Assembly (NCBI GenBank): GCA_047973225.1
Contig: JBKEBQ010000023.1
Span: 1 to 64,000, forward strand
Source of the DNA: JBKEBQ01 sp047973225
Lineage (GTDB): Bacteria > Bacillota_I > Bacilli_A > Erysipelotrichales > Erysipelotrichaceae
DNA length: 64,000 bases
Direction: 5' to 3'
A program made the translations under genes and the position numbers. The notes beneath the pieces are model-generated. The model searched no databases. It was not told where the DNA came from and saw nothing but the letters and a program-made list of their open reading frames with translations. Positions 19,301-26,365 of this stretch are shown here, piece by piece (positions within the stretch are counted from its first letter, which is position 1; every line of letters starts with the position of its first letter).

Positions 19301-19595
19301 ATTTCAAATAAACACCAAAACGAGTATCCGTTTTCACTGATAATGGTTTGTATGTAAAGCTTATTGCACCATCACTTAATGCCTGTGCTCCCGCAACATC
19401 GCTTTTTAACATTGCTGAATTTGCACCGTTATCATTTCCACTTCCCGATTTGAAATGACGCCAGACAACATCTTCACTCTGCGCAATCGCATCTTCTTCT
19501 GCTTTCGCAATGGCTGGTGCTTTAATTACAAACGATGTCATAAGCATCATTGCAATTAAAGCAAACATACCAAAACGTTTTTTCAAAAAACTCAT
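13338..19595 (-). CDS. GH101 endo-alpha-N-acetylgalactosaminidase, cell-surface
   Basis: Secreted enzyme expected to release core-1 Gal-beta-1,3-GalNAc from Ser/Thr of mucin-type glycoproteins. Signal peptide 1-32, jelly-roll region about 38-205, carboxypeptidase-regulatory-like domain 240-315, GH101 catalytic part about 320-1000. Candidate nucleophile Asp747 (YVDVWGNG) and acid/base Glu779 (LAGEWGH) are 32 residues apart, the same spacing as in the characterised Streptococcus pneumoniae enzyme. Then carbohydrate-binding-like domains, a FIVAR domain, two more regulatory-like folds, a second jelly roll, another regulatory-like fold, two FIVAR repeats and a C-terminal membrane anchor preceded by GAYDTSN rather than LPXTG. 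SD GGGAGG lies 9 nt upstream. Monocistronic. Confidence 0.92.
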   Translation of the reverse strand: MSFLKKRFGMFALIAMMLMTSFVIKAPAIAKAEEDAIAQSEDVVWRHFKSGSGNDNGANSAMLKSDVAGAQALSDGAISFTYKPLSVKTDTRFGVYLKYIDNDNFVKVETDASSNWFYQHRENGQGNYSKLNIAAPQQGEETNVDISWKGKELKVAINGTFANDGNAYIVNELESFKETPLHLRAGSWGDALTDILFKDVVIKDGTGAVLSDNGKDTWSLTDTTKGAVYEPEYIETPIYEVNVSGNVVGPEGQPLENASIAIDNYKTTSNAQGAFTIPKIPTGEYTLVVSKAGLVTATKAIDVVDQDINVGTIQLEKEEDITFDTSTTIASDKMSVAINNKFPTVLGYTMLDELEGRKFYGNTTPVNFIKINGKALFPKNVDFSKTKDTATYVMTLKDEGSNIDAVITAKLKVEGNELTFKVSDIVDNQIVKTIEFPGHNIISARSNQANATFAGATVSTNTHNSGDTFSSVEQLAMGRNGYTNAFISTSSLSASIWSNSENDIGKDWTRITSEVTKRNGYTQVGLSSTYWTYQKDEEYRKENSEAELPCVKVTLTGDINEDAKVDWQDGAIAYRDIMKDPVGSALVADRVAIRVAMNFGSQAQNPFLMTLDNVKKVNLSTDGLGQSILLKGYGSEGHDSGHLNYADIGSRIGGAQDMKTLLKKGKDYGATFGVHVNASETYPESIYFEEDRLLKRNGNYAYGWNWLDQGINIDANYDLLHGRADRFKDFYDALGGEENDLDFIYVDVWGNGQSGDNKTWASAQLAKEINNLGWRLAGEWGHAFAYDSTFQHWASDLTYGGYTSKGINSNIIRFIQNHQKDSWVGDYPKYGGAAINPLLGGYDMRDFEGWQGRNDYDGYIENLFDDNLATKFVQHFKVSNWENGTPVEMTDNGQSYTWTPEMKVTLKSDDAKHKLVIERQSNDLNKAGYQLRTMTFDDKKIMDGEKYLIPWFWDENGKTLAREDEKLYHWNQKGGTTTWEVPQGWSGNVKVYRLGEDGKEDEKTLPIINGNVTLEAKASTPYVIYKTAMENATMSWSEGMHLVDTGFNSGHLDNWTIRGGKSAANISVSSANNRMLAVGNNEKEVVLEQTLSGLKAGQQYAAYVGVDNRSDSKAYLEIDVKGETISNYTERSIAKNYIQAYAHNTRSATVAASSYFQNMYVFFNAPEDGSDVTLRLKRDKGEDITYFDDIRVFENESNMNVSDTKFVQGFEEVPQGIFPFVVGGVEGVTDNRTHLSQYNAPYTQRGWNNKRIDDVIEGEWSVKTNGLTQRSKLLYQTIPQNYRFEPGVTYNISFDYEVGSTGTYGVMIGDGEYEGGLDYVPLEETISANGAKTYKFRMTGSQSGQSWFGIYSTDKASDNQGTSGGDTNFGGYKDIILDNVVINETDVEKAPLEKLYNDHLDLYEENYSQGTWTTFTSAMEKAKTVLDDFDATQEVVDTAKDDLQLAIDNLEVIGNVVKGSVRDTNGSALANISVKIMVDATPLTTTTDNNGKYEIAGVPFDTWDMVVDSPYYERKTEQITSSKDTIEIMKNVTLENALSSASGKVSAVGKAMPKANVIITSGRQGYDTMSDEQGNYKFENIKAGKYTMLVVSTKKGYDVLSTEMDVQKDKKLVKNVMLEPKSTYDYVNGFDDGTTSWKDLAGNTTSTTIVAENNATTIKFAGGGHTNVYDSAAPKFKNGAVEMDLKAAKDSTRLGVLLRANDMDNRIYVGTLDTSDTWFVEYWGPGGNVWSSGHAGPAIKAEKSVHLKVEIVENVVKLWVNNEFVLEEKMMTMPLHSGSIGLNTRSSNEVCIDNVKVTSYDPPTTSGETVAGHISDAGKPVEGVNVEIAPITRGIALKALGAKQTTTDENGNYKFKNLPFGEYEIKAVYDGETLISRVSVKAVEEGYIIAEEVKFNPVVEPEVVDKTALQAAISEAETLSEGDYTQASWEGFANTLTYAKAVNDNVDATQEEVDKAEADLKKAQSLLTKVSKAELEALIVQAQSKQEAEYTADTWKILSEALTNAVEVFENTSATQTEIERVITDLKAALAQLELVTPEQPSVDPSTDPDGVGAYDTSNTISLYMMLLLAMMGMGYAAFKKKNQI

Positions 19596-19650
19596 TTCTT
19601 TTTTCCTCCCATTCTATCGATGATCCATCGATTCAACCCTTATTACCCTA

Positions 19651-19679
19651 ATTCTAACAAAGGAAAAAAAGAGCGTCAA
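19651..19679 (-). promoter_or_regulatory. Promoter of the GH101 gene
   Basis: Minus strand -35 TTGACG (19679-19674), exact 17-nt spacer, -10 TAGAAT (19656-19651). The leader to the ATG is about 50 nt. Confidence 0.75.
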
Positions 19680-19686
19680 ACCCTAG

Positions 19687-19700
19687 TGAATACGCTTACA
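19687..19700. promoter_or_regulatory. cre-like site upstream of the GH101 promoter
   Basis: TGAATACGCTTACA matches the CcpA site consensus TGWAANCGNTNWCA at all but one fixed position. It ends 8 bp from the -35, so carbon-catabolite control is plausible. Confidence 0.45.
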
Positions 19701-20004
19701 ACAATATCTATAACAAACTTTAAATATCAAAGGAAAAAAACGCTTAATTACTTCTCAATCTGCGTTTGTTAGAGATTTTGCTCTGTTTTTCCGTTTTCTT
19801 CATTTTTACATAAATCATTTTTACAAGCAACACTCTCCATAATTTCTCTTTTTATTTGTACTATCATCTCCTTGCATTTAGCGTTGAGAAACCGCATGTA
19901 AAACATCGTATTTTCGGTTTTTTATTTTGTCTACATTCTACATATTGTTCTTCTTTACAAAGCGTTTACTACTTTCCGTGACACGATTATCTATCACAGA
20001 ATAC

Positions 20005-20034
20005 AAAAAACGAAATTTTTGCATTTCGTTTTTT
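20005..20034. terminator. Bidirectional terminator after the SPFH gene
   Basis: AAAAAACGAAAT (20005-20016) pairs perfectly with ATTTCGTTTTTT (20023-20034), with T runs in both directions. It ends the TIM44-SPFH unit on the minus strand. Confidence 0.8.
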
Positions 20035-20107
20035 TAAATATCATATATTCTTGAATTTATGTATCATTCTATACACTTTGGTATATATTGCATTTTACAC
20101 AGATCGG

Positions 20108-21301
20108 TTATAGCTTACCAGTGCCACACTCACTACAAAATTTGCCACTGTTTTCATTCCCGCATTTCGCACATTTCCATTTTTCGCTGTTGGGTTTTTC
20201 ACTACCACACTCACTACAAAATTTGCCATTATTTTCATGACCACAACTACACATCCAAGACATATTTGTTGGGGGCTGTTTAGAACTTTCTTCTTGCTTA
20301 AAAAATGGTGAATTTTGATTTTCATTACCTACAAACATATTGCTGTTTTGCATACCGCCTGCTTGTTGGGCCATTCCCATACCAACAAATGCATTCATCG
20401 CACCACCTTCATTCGCTCCAGCACTTTCCATTGCCGTCGCTTGAGCGCTGGTTAATCGCCCTGTGGCAACTCGTTGATCCGACATCATAATCGCATCATC
20501 AATTTTTTCAATTCGATCTCTTGATTCCGCATCTGGTGTCACTTTTTCAATCGCTACCGATTCTATTTCCATCCCTCTTCGTGATTTCCAAGCATCGTCT
20601 AAAGCATCATTCATAAATGTTGCAATCTCTAACTGCTTTTTTACCAAGTCATTATATTGGTATCCCTCATCTGCACAACGAGCAATCGAAACATCAAGGG
20701 CATTCACAAACTCAGCTTGAGCTTGTTGCATCAACTCAGTTTTTGTATAAATTGAAGTAACATTCCCTGAAATATTGCTATAAAAAATAATCGGATCTGT
20801 AATTTTAAACGTATATTGCCCAAAATAGCGAATATAAATACCTCGATACGTAGGATCTTTATATGCCATGGGTGTTGCACTACCAAATTTATTATCAAAA
20901 ATTTCTTTCAGATTGATAAAGTAAACTCGTTGATCCTTAGCTGCTGTTCCTCCAGCCACAAAACGTTTACCAAATGTAGCAAAGGATTCCTTTAAACCTT
21001 TAAAGCCACCTGTAAATAGACTCGGTTCACCATCTTGCCAAGTAAAACGTCCAGCCTCCATAGAAAACTCAACGATTTTACCATCTTCAACAATGATTAA
21101 ACCTTGTCCCTCATTAATCGCAAAACCACTACCATTCGTAATGATGTTTTCATTACCTTTTGTATTGCTACCACTCGTTACCGTTTTTTCTGCTTTCTTT
21201 AATAGTTCTTCGTTGCCTAGGGCATCACAATAGAAATACTCTGCCCATTGATCCGCCAAAGTTGTACTTGCTGAACTCATTACTGCTTTGATTAGTCCCA
21301 T
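20108..21301 (-). CDS. SPFH-domain protein with C-terminal double zinc ribbon
   Basis: A YdjI/virion-core-like SPFH (band 7) protein, probably assembling on membranes; function unknown. Residues 1-270 form the SPFH region (GLIKAVMSSASTTLADQWAEYF start, KDPTYRGIYIRYFGQYTFKI core). A glycine/methionine-rich linker follows, then two CxC/CxxC zinc ribbons in the last 55 residues (CSCGHENNGKFCSECG and CAKCGNENSGKFCSECG), near duplicates of each other. It lies 25 nt after a TIM44-like gene and has GGAGG before its ATG. Confidence 0.82.
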   Translation of the reverse strand: MGLIKAVMSSASTTLADQWAEYFYCDALGNEELLKKAEKTVTSGSNTKGNENIITNGSGFAINEGQGLIIVEDGKIVEFSMEAGRFTWQDGEPSLFTGGFKGLKESFATFGKRFVAGGTAAKDQRVYFINLKEIFDNKFGSATPMAYKDPTYRGIYIRYFGQYTFKITDPIIFYSNISGNVTSIYTKTELMQQAQAEFVNALDVSIARCADEGYQYNDLVKKQLEIATFMNDALDDAWKSRRGMEIESVAIEKVTPDAESRDRIEKIDDAIMMSDQRVATGRLTSAQATAMESAGANEGGAMNAFVGMGMAQQAGGMQNSNMFVGNENQNSPFFKQEESSKQPPTNMSWMCSCGHENNGKFCSECGSEKPNSEKWKCAKCGNENSGKFCSECGTGKL

Positions 21302-21326
21302 ATCATTGTCCTCCTGTCACCTTTCT

Positions 21327-22190
21327 TTATACACTCGCATTCCATGCGCCATACTTATTTAAAATCCATCCATATTCACCATTCGTTATCAAAGAATGAC
21401 AATATTCACACTCCCCTGCAGAAGTAAGTGCATTCGGCGCACCACAGTTTGGACAATTGCTCACTTGCACCGTTTCCGCAACGTTACTCAAAACACCTTT
21501 TTTGCGAATGAATTCCAAACGATATGATCGCTCTTGTAGGATGGTTTCACTACCATCAATAAGCTTCCCGTTCTCATCCGCTTTTGTATAGTCAATAAGC
21601 GCTGCCTGTAATCTTACAACAAGTACTTCATAATTGTCATCTCTTGTATAAGCTGCGAACTCTACCTTACGAACATCTTGACGTTCCATATAATTTGTCC
21701 AGCCCTTATCAATAAATTCTTGTATTTGACGATTGTGCATATTGAATAGGGCATCACTTTCCATAACTCGAATATTTTTCCATTGTTTCGCTTCCCAAGC
21801 ATCTTGTAATGTCAGATAAACTTCACCAACATATGCTTTAAACTTTGCCGCTGAAAAGTTAGGATCATGCACTTGAATATCACTTACTACTTTTTCTTCA
21901 TCCAAGAAAGAAGTATTAAATCGTGACTGTGTTTGTTTCTCAGCGTTTACTTTTGTTGAGCGGCGATAAGCACTATAAACAAAAAAAGCAATCATTAGAA
22001 AAAACAAAAGTGGAGAATCACCAAAAAAGAAAAAACTTCCAAATCCACTACCGAAGCCGCCACTGCTAAAACCACCTGAACTACCGCCAAAGCCGCCAGA
22101 GTTACCGACTTCCGCAGATAAAGGTTGCATAAAAATTAGAATATTTACGATAAAAAGAAAACTTATTATGCATATTTTTTTCTTATTCAT
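21327..22190 (-). CDS. TIM44-like domain membrane protein with zinc ribbon
   Basis: Signal peptide (1-26), a Gly/Ser/Phe-rich low-complexity stretch (GGFGGSSGGFSSGGFGSGFG), one transmembrane helix (about 55-72), then a TIM44-like domain (about 100-240) and a zinc ribbon CPNCGAPNALTSAGECEYC. The TIM44-like fold is shared with mitochondrial import and bacterial MlaC-like proteins, but its role in Bacillota is not established. It forms a two-gene unit with the SPFH protein, and both carry zinc ribbons, suggesting a shared membrane complex. Confidence 0.8.
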   Translation of the reverse strand: MNKKKICIISFLFIVNILIFMQPLSAEVGNSGGFGGSSGGFSSGGFGSGFGSFFFFGDSPLLFFLMIAFFVYSAYRRSTKVNAEKQTQSRFNTSFLDEEKVVSDIQVHDPNFSAAKFKAYVGEVYLTLQDAWEAKQWKNIRVMESDALFNMHNRQIQEFIDKGWTNYMERQDVRKVEFAAYTRDDNYEVLVVRLQAALIDYTKADENGKLIDGSETILQERSYRLEFIRKKGVLSNVAETVQVSNCPNCGAPNALTSAGECEYCHSLITNGEYGWILNKYGAWNASV

Positions 22191-22492
22191 TCATTTACCC
22201 CCATGGCATTTATTATAGCATTTTTAAAAGCGAGTTGTTGATAAACAACATTATTTGTTAAAAAAATTCTATTTAAAATCGCAAATTATGCTTCTCTTAT
22301 AGTCCCTTTTAAGTAATACTACATTTATTTAGAAGTACTAAAAGTCTCACTGAAGCTTTTTTGACTACATAAAACAAAACCTTATGCGAAAATCAATTAG
22401 TATTCACAAATGTTTAAAGATTTAAATTCACAAATTGAAGTTATCATGTATGATAGAGAAGAAATGCAACTATAAGAAAAGGGAGATAGTAT
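22191..22492. other. Divergent intergenic region
   Basis: Separates the TIM44 gene (minus) from a small ORF (plus). A possible plus-strand promoter is TTCACA-N16-TATGAT just before the small ORF; the spacing is good but the match is moderate. GGGAGAT precedes the ATG at 22493. Confidence 0.4.
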
Positions 22493-22867
22493 ATGAATTT
22501 TATATGCGAGATATTGGTGAACCTTATTTCAGCGGCGCTTTTAACTTTAATCATGCTACTATTTTTGTGGAAATTCATAAACAAAGACCTAAAAGAAAAT
22601 GATAAAATGACATTAAATCCATTTGTTTTTTTTAATTTCTTCATGAAAAAATTGGCAAAAGATAAACTTGAAATACCCGAAATACAGGAAGCTGATATAA
22701 AGACAATAAAGACTAAAACTACAACACAAAATGAAAAAGACACGTTGCAAGCCATCGACTCTAGAAATATAGATGAAAAATATATATATTACAGAAGTAG
22801 TAAAAATTATGGTCAAGATTCTACTTATTCGTACGTACTTGGTTCGGTATCAACCACATGCGTTTGA
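22493..22867 (+). CDS. Hypothetical small membrane protein
   Basis: 124 residues, not recognised. One N-terminal transmembrane helix (about residues 7-28, LVNLISAALLTLIMLLFLW) is followed by a charged, Lys/Thr-rich cytoplasmic or external tail. GGGAGATAGT lies before the ATG, which supports translation. Its last 10 bases overlap the start of the next ORF in another frame. The pair may be two coupled genes or one frameshifted gene. Confidence 0.5.
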   Translation: MNFICEILVNLISAALLTLIMLLFLWKFINKDLKENDKMTLNPFVFFNFFMKKLAKDKLEIPEIQEADIKTIKTKTTTQNEKDTLQAIDSRNIDEKYIYYRSSKNYGQDSTYSYVLGSVSTTCV

Positions 22868-23139
22868 AATCCCAAAAACACAAAATTGATGGATACAATG
22901 GAGAATATGCATATATCTGTTTTAATATAAAAGGTATAGAAAAGTTATATTTTGAATCGGAAACATTTATAAACTTAATTTTCGATACCCTTCTTGAAAC
23001 AGAACGAAAGAAATATGAAAAAAGATTGTCTTTTGATGTTTACTTAATGAAAAACTTAAATGATGGTTGTTGGTATATTACAAGACTTGGAACACAATTA
23101 AAAAGTAATTCTATAAAAGTTATCCCTACCACAAAATAA
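22858..23139 (+). CDS. Hypothetical protein overlapping the preceding ORF
   Basis: 93 residues, not recognised. Soluble, rich in Lys, Tyr and Phe, with a plausible alpha/beta pattern (NGEYAYICFNIKGIEKLYF). No SD is visible inside the upstream ORF, and the frame is open for 18 codons before the ATG. Translation could depend on coupling, or this is the second half of a gene broken by a frameshift near 22850. Confidence 0.42.
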   Translation: MRLKSQKHKIDGYNGEYAYICFNIKGIEKLYFESETFINLIFDTLLETERKKYEKRLSFDVYLMKNLNDGCWYITRLGTQLKSNSIKVIPTTK

Positions 23140-23392
23140 AAGCGACCAAAACTAAGCCTCATCACTTTCCATTTAAAGATTCACAAAGGATACCCTTGTA
23201 AGAGAAGATTTCATCAGAAATACGTCTTTTTCATTTACACAAAGTGAACACTATATTTATAATTGTTTCACAAATTCCCTATTATCTAGTGTACGTTTTA
23301 AGCCATACACCCTAATTATATACGCAAAACATAATCTTTTTTTACCACAATATCGTATCACCATTCTCTACTACTCCTTTATTTTTACTATA
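23140..23392. other. Intergenic, no gene seen
   Basis: AT-rich gap between a convergent small ORF and the LCP gene. No structure recognised apart from the terminator at its right edge. Confidence 0.45.
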
Positions 23393-23421
23393 AAAAAACA
23401 CCTTCCCAGGTGGTTTTTTTA
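23393..23421. terminator. Terminator between convergent units
   Basis: AAAAACACCT-tccc-AGGTGGTTTTTTT: a short stem with one bulge and T runs on both strands. It probably ends the HAD-trxA-LCP operon. Confidence 0.6.
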
Positions 23422-23488
23422 TTTACTTTAGGCTGATACTTTTTCTTTTTTTTACAATCTTATCAAACATACAATATCGCGCAAACGA

Positions 23489-24325
23489 TCATTTTCTAAG
23501 CTCATTTTGCATTTGTGTAAGCCACTCATCATCAAGAAAGAAATACGATATATATTGATTATATATTGGCGAATAGACTGTGTCCGAATAGCCTTGTGCA
23601 ACATCTTGCGTCAATGAAAATCCATTGTACAATAAATCGCTATATTTTATAAATTCTTGAAATTCTAGATTCGTATTACTGATCTTTTGAAATTTTCGAT
23701 AAAAGCGATAAACTGTAACCGGATTACTTTTTTTTACTTTTGTAATCATTGCTTTTACGACCTCTTGTTGGCGAGTCACTCGATAAAGGTCATTGTCACT
23801 TTTTCTGTGTCTTGCATACGCAAGTGCTTGTTCCCCATTCATCGCTACTTCTACATCTTCTTCAAAACAAAAAGCGTTAGCAATATCTTTTTCATTCATT
23901 TCGCAAAAAGATGAGCTTGGTGTAAGCATAATACCATCAATCGTATCAATTAGCTTGATCATTTTTAAAAAATCCACTTCTACATAATACGTGAATTTTT
24001 GATCAAACAAAGTGTTTAACGTAGTGAGTAGCCCATCCAAGCCACCAAAAGCATAAGCATGATTTATTTTATCTTCATAATCCACTTTGGGAATGTAGAC
24101 ATAAGCATCTCTTGGAATCGAAACAAGCTTTGCTTGTTCATGCTGCGCATCAATATGCGCAAGCATAATCGTATCGCTACGTGCTCCCTCAACCCCTTCT
24201 CGAGTATCAATACCTACTATTACGATGTTGATATTTCCTGTACTTTTAGCCATCACAAAACTGCATCCGCCAATAATAATCATCAATAGAACAAAACGAA
24301 ACAACCATTTGCACAGCCGTTTCAT
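23489..24325 (-). CDS. LCP family (LytR-CpsA-Psr) wall polymer ligase
   Basis: Membrane-anchored transferase that attaches teichoic acid or other anionic polymers to peptidoglycan. A single N-terminal helix (about 8-26) is followed by the LCP domain: NIVIVGIDTREGVEGARSDTIMLAHID, KLVSIPRDAYVYIP with the conserved Arg, KINHAYAFGG, and GEQALAYARHRKSDNDLYRVTRQQEV. Length 278 aa is on the short side. It is third in an operon after a HAD phosphatase and thioredoxin, 3 nt after trxA. Confidence 0.9.
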   Translation of the reverse strand: MKRLCKWLFRFVLLMIIIGGCSFVMAKSTGNINIVIVGIDTREGVEGARSDTIMLAHIDAQHEQAKLVSIPRDAYVYIPKVDYEDKINHAYAFGGLDGLLTTLNTLFDQKFTYYVEVDFLKMIKLIDTIDGIMLTPSSSFCEMNEKDIANAFCFEEDVEVAMNGEQALAYARHRKSDNDLYRVTRQQEVVKAMITKVKKSNPVTVYRFYRKFQKISNTNLEFQEFIKYSDLLYNGFSLTQDVAQGYSDTVYSPIYNQYISYFFLDDEWLTQMQNELRK

Positions 24326-24328
24326 CTT

Positions 24329-24634
24329 TTATAATCCTTGTTTGATAAAATCCATAATTTGTGGTTTGGCTTGATACCCCATTGTCGTAGCAATTGCTTT
24401 TCCATCTTTAAAAAGAATCATGGTCGGAATACTTTGCACTCCAAAACTTCCAGCAATTTCACCATCTGCATCAACATTTAATTTCACAATTTCAACATCA
24501 TCACATTCTTTATCAATTTCTTCTAAAATTGGTGCCATCATTTTGCATGGTCCACACCAATCTGCATAAAAATCAACCAACACCAAACCTGTTTTTGTTA
24601 TTTCTTTAAATTCATTTCCATTAATAAGTCTCAT
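24329..24634 (-). CDS. trxA: Thioredoxin
   Basis: Classical 101-residue thioredoxin with the WCGPC active site (ADWCGPCKMMAPIL), cis-Pro loop SIPTMILFKDG and the normal length. It reduces cytosolic disulfides with NADPH through thioredoxin reductase. The start ATG overlaps the HAD gene stop (ATGA), with CAGGAGG as SD. Confidence 0.96.
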   Translation of the reverse strand: MRLINGNEFKEITKTGLVLVDFYADWCGPCKMMAPILEEIDKECDDVEIVKLNVDADGEIAGSFGVQSIPTMILFKDGKAIATTMGYQAKPQIMDFIKQGL

Positions 24635-25461
24635 CTTTTTTCCTCCTGTTTAATTTTATCTAAAAATTTAATAATTCCATTTTCTTCATTTGTTTCACAA
24701 ACATATTGGCATGATGCTTTCACACTGTCCAGTGCATTGCCCATCGCCACACCATACCCTGCAACCGCAAGCATTGATAGATCATTTTCACCATCGCCAA
24801 AGGCTACACAGGTAGTTGGAGTTTTTTTTGTTTTATCAAGTAGCCATTGCAGTGCTTTTCCTTTGCTTGTTGCTTTTGCACAAAACTCTAACCATGTAGG
24901 AATCGCTCTTCCATACCAATAGCTTCGTTCTTCCTCATCCAATACACGCATAATTTTTGTAATTGTATTTGCATCACTAGAAATACATAGTTTATTGATT
25001 GGCTCATCGATTTCGCACAGATCATTGATTTTATAAAACTGCCGATTGCGCAAACTTTCCATATTTTTATTATTCTCTAAAAACCTAGAAATATCACCTC
25101 CACTAGGATCATAACAATACACTTTATAAGTTCCCATAATCACAATTTCTTCATGAAAAGATTTTAAGTATGCAATGATTTCCAAAGCCTGTGCCATATC
25201 CATTCGCTTCTCATACAAACACGTATGACCCTTCATTTCATAAACGCCACATCCATTTGCCTCAATAATATACCCGTTATACTTATCCATTTGTAGAATA
25301 TTTGCATATTCTATCATCCGCGCATACGTTCTTCCACTTGCCAAAATAAGTTGTCCACCTTGTTTTTGAAATGCAAGCAAATATTGCTTTGTTTGATCGC
25401 TAATTTCTTTTACGTTATTTAATAGTGTTCCATCCATATCTAAGCATATTGTTTCAACCAT
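24631..25461 (-). CDS. Cof-type HAD-IIB phosphatase
   Basis: Phosphatase of the Cof/YbiV group acting on phosphorylated small molecules such as sugar phosphates or flavin nucleotides; exact substrate unknown. Motif I CLDMDGTLLNN, motif II ILASGRT, a C2 cap, Lys in KGKALQWLLD, and motif IV FGDGENDLSMLAVAGYGVAMGNA are all present. Length 276 aa is standard. It is first in the HAD-trxA-LCP operon behind an extended -10 promoter. Confidence 0.9.
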   Translation of the reverse strand: MVETICLDMDGTLLNNVKEISDQTKQYLLAFQKQGGQLILASGRTYARMIEYANILQMDKYNGYIIEANGCGVYEMKGHTCLYEKRMDMAQALEIIAYLKSFHEEIVIMGTYKVYCYDPSGGDISRFLENNKNMESLRNRQFYKINDLCEIDEPINKLCISSDANTITKIMRVLDEEERSYWYGRAIPTWLEFCAKATSKGKALQWLLDKTKKTPTTCVAFGDGENDLSMLAVAGYGVAMGNALDSVKASCQYVCETNEENGIIKFLDKIKQEEKR

Positions 25462-25482
25462 ACTGCACCACCCTTATATCAG

Positions 25483-25491
25483 ATTATAACA
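25483..25491 (-). promoter_or_regulatory. Extended -10 promoter of the HAD-trxA-LCP operon
   Basis: TGTTATAAT on the minus strand, about 21 nt before the ATG, with AAGGGTGG as SD. No clear -35. Confidence 0.5.
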
Positions 25492-25543
25492 TTATTCACC
25501 CATCAGTTCCATCCTTTTGTCTTGCAAACCTTCAATAAAACAA

Positions 25544-25577
25544 TAAAAAAAGCTAGCATAATTTCTAGCTCTTTTTA
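25544..25577 (-). terminator. Terminator of nagB
   Basis: AGCTAG (25551-25556) and CTAGCT (25565-25570) pair, flanked by A7 and T5 tracts. Read from the minus strand, the hairpin is followed by a run of T. Confidence 0.7.
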
Positions 25578-25584
25578 TTGTTTT

Positions 25585-26307
25585 CTATTTACTTAGTTTC
25601 GCCGCTGCTGCTTCATCAACCACAACAACTACATCTGGATGATTTTGTAGAATCGATGCTGGCATCGATTCCTCAATTGTCCCCTCAACCATTGCTTTGA
25701 CTGCATCTGCTTTGTTTTCACCACTAGCAATCAAAACAATCTTTTTCGCTTTCATAATCGTCGCAATTCCCATTGTAATGGCTTCTTTTGGAACTTGTGT
25801 CATATCGCCATCAAAAAAGCGGGCATTGGCATCTCTTGTTTCTTGGGTTAGTGTAACAATATGCGTTTCTTTCGCAAATGGCGTTCCTGGTTCATTAAAT
25901 CCAATATGCCCATTACCACCTATTCCCAATACTTGAATATCAATTTGATAGTCACTCATTGCTTTTTCATACGCTATACAGTCTTCCTCACTATTACCGT
26001 AAGGCAAATGAATATTTTCAGCTTTCACATCAATACCATTAAACAGATTTTCATGCATAAATGTCCAGTACGATTCTGAATGACTCTGCGCAAGCCCCAC
26101 ATATTCATCTAAATTAAAAGTAACAACATCTTTATAAGATATATCGTTTGCCTTATATCCTGCAATCATATTTTTATACAATCCAATCGGACTAGATCCT
26201 GTTGCAAACCCCAGTACCGCATTTGGCTTTTTTACCACAACTTCTTTTACCACTTCATATGCTTTTTCACTCGCTTCTTCATAACTTTTACATACAATCA
26301 CATTCAT
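25585..26307 (-). CDS. nagB: Glucosamine-6-phosphate deaminase
   Basis: Converts glucosamine-6-phosphate to fructose-6-phosphate and ammonia, feeding amino sugars into glycolysis. Recognisable regions are LGFATGSSPIGLYKNMI, FNLDEYVGL, GIGGNGHIGFNEPG (catalytic Asp/His region) and the C-terminal phosphate-binding part. Length 240 aa matches the Gram-positive NagB. Monocistronic with AGGAGG 6 nt before ATG. It would use GlcNAc from host glycans, matching the surface glycosidase nearby. Confidence 0.95.
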   Translation of the reverse strand: MNVIVCKSYEEASEKAYEVVKEVVVKKPNAVLGFATGSSPIGLYKNMIAGYKANDISYKDVVTFNLDEYVGLAQSHSESYWTFMHENLFNGIDVKAENIHLPYGNSEEDCIAYEKAMSDYQIDIQVLGIGGNGHIGFNEPGTPFAKETHIVTLTQETRDANARFFDGDMTQVPKEAITMGIATIMKAKKIVLIASGENKADAVKAMVEGTIEESMPASILQNHPDVVVVVDEAAAAKLSK

Positions 26308-26365
26308 AATATGCCTCCTATTTATAACGTATTCATTCTATTATACAAAAACTAAAAAAACAACC

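Noticed and set aside
19956..19972. Second cre-like site far upstream of the GH101 gene
   Set aside because: At least three mismatches to the consensus and far from the promoter.
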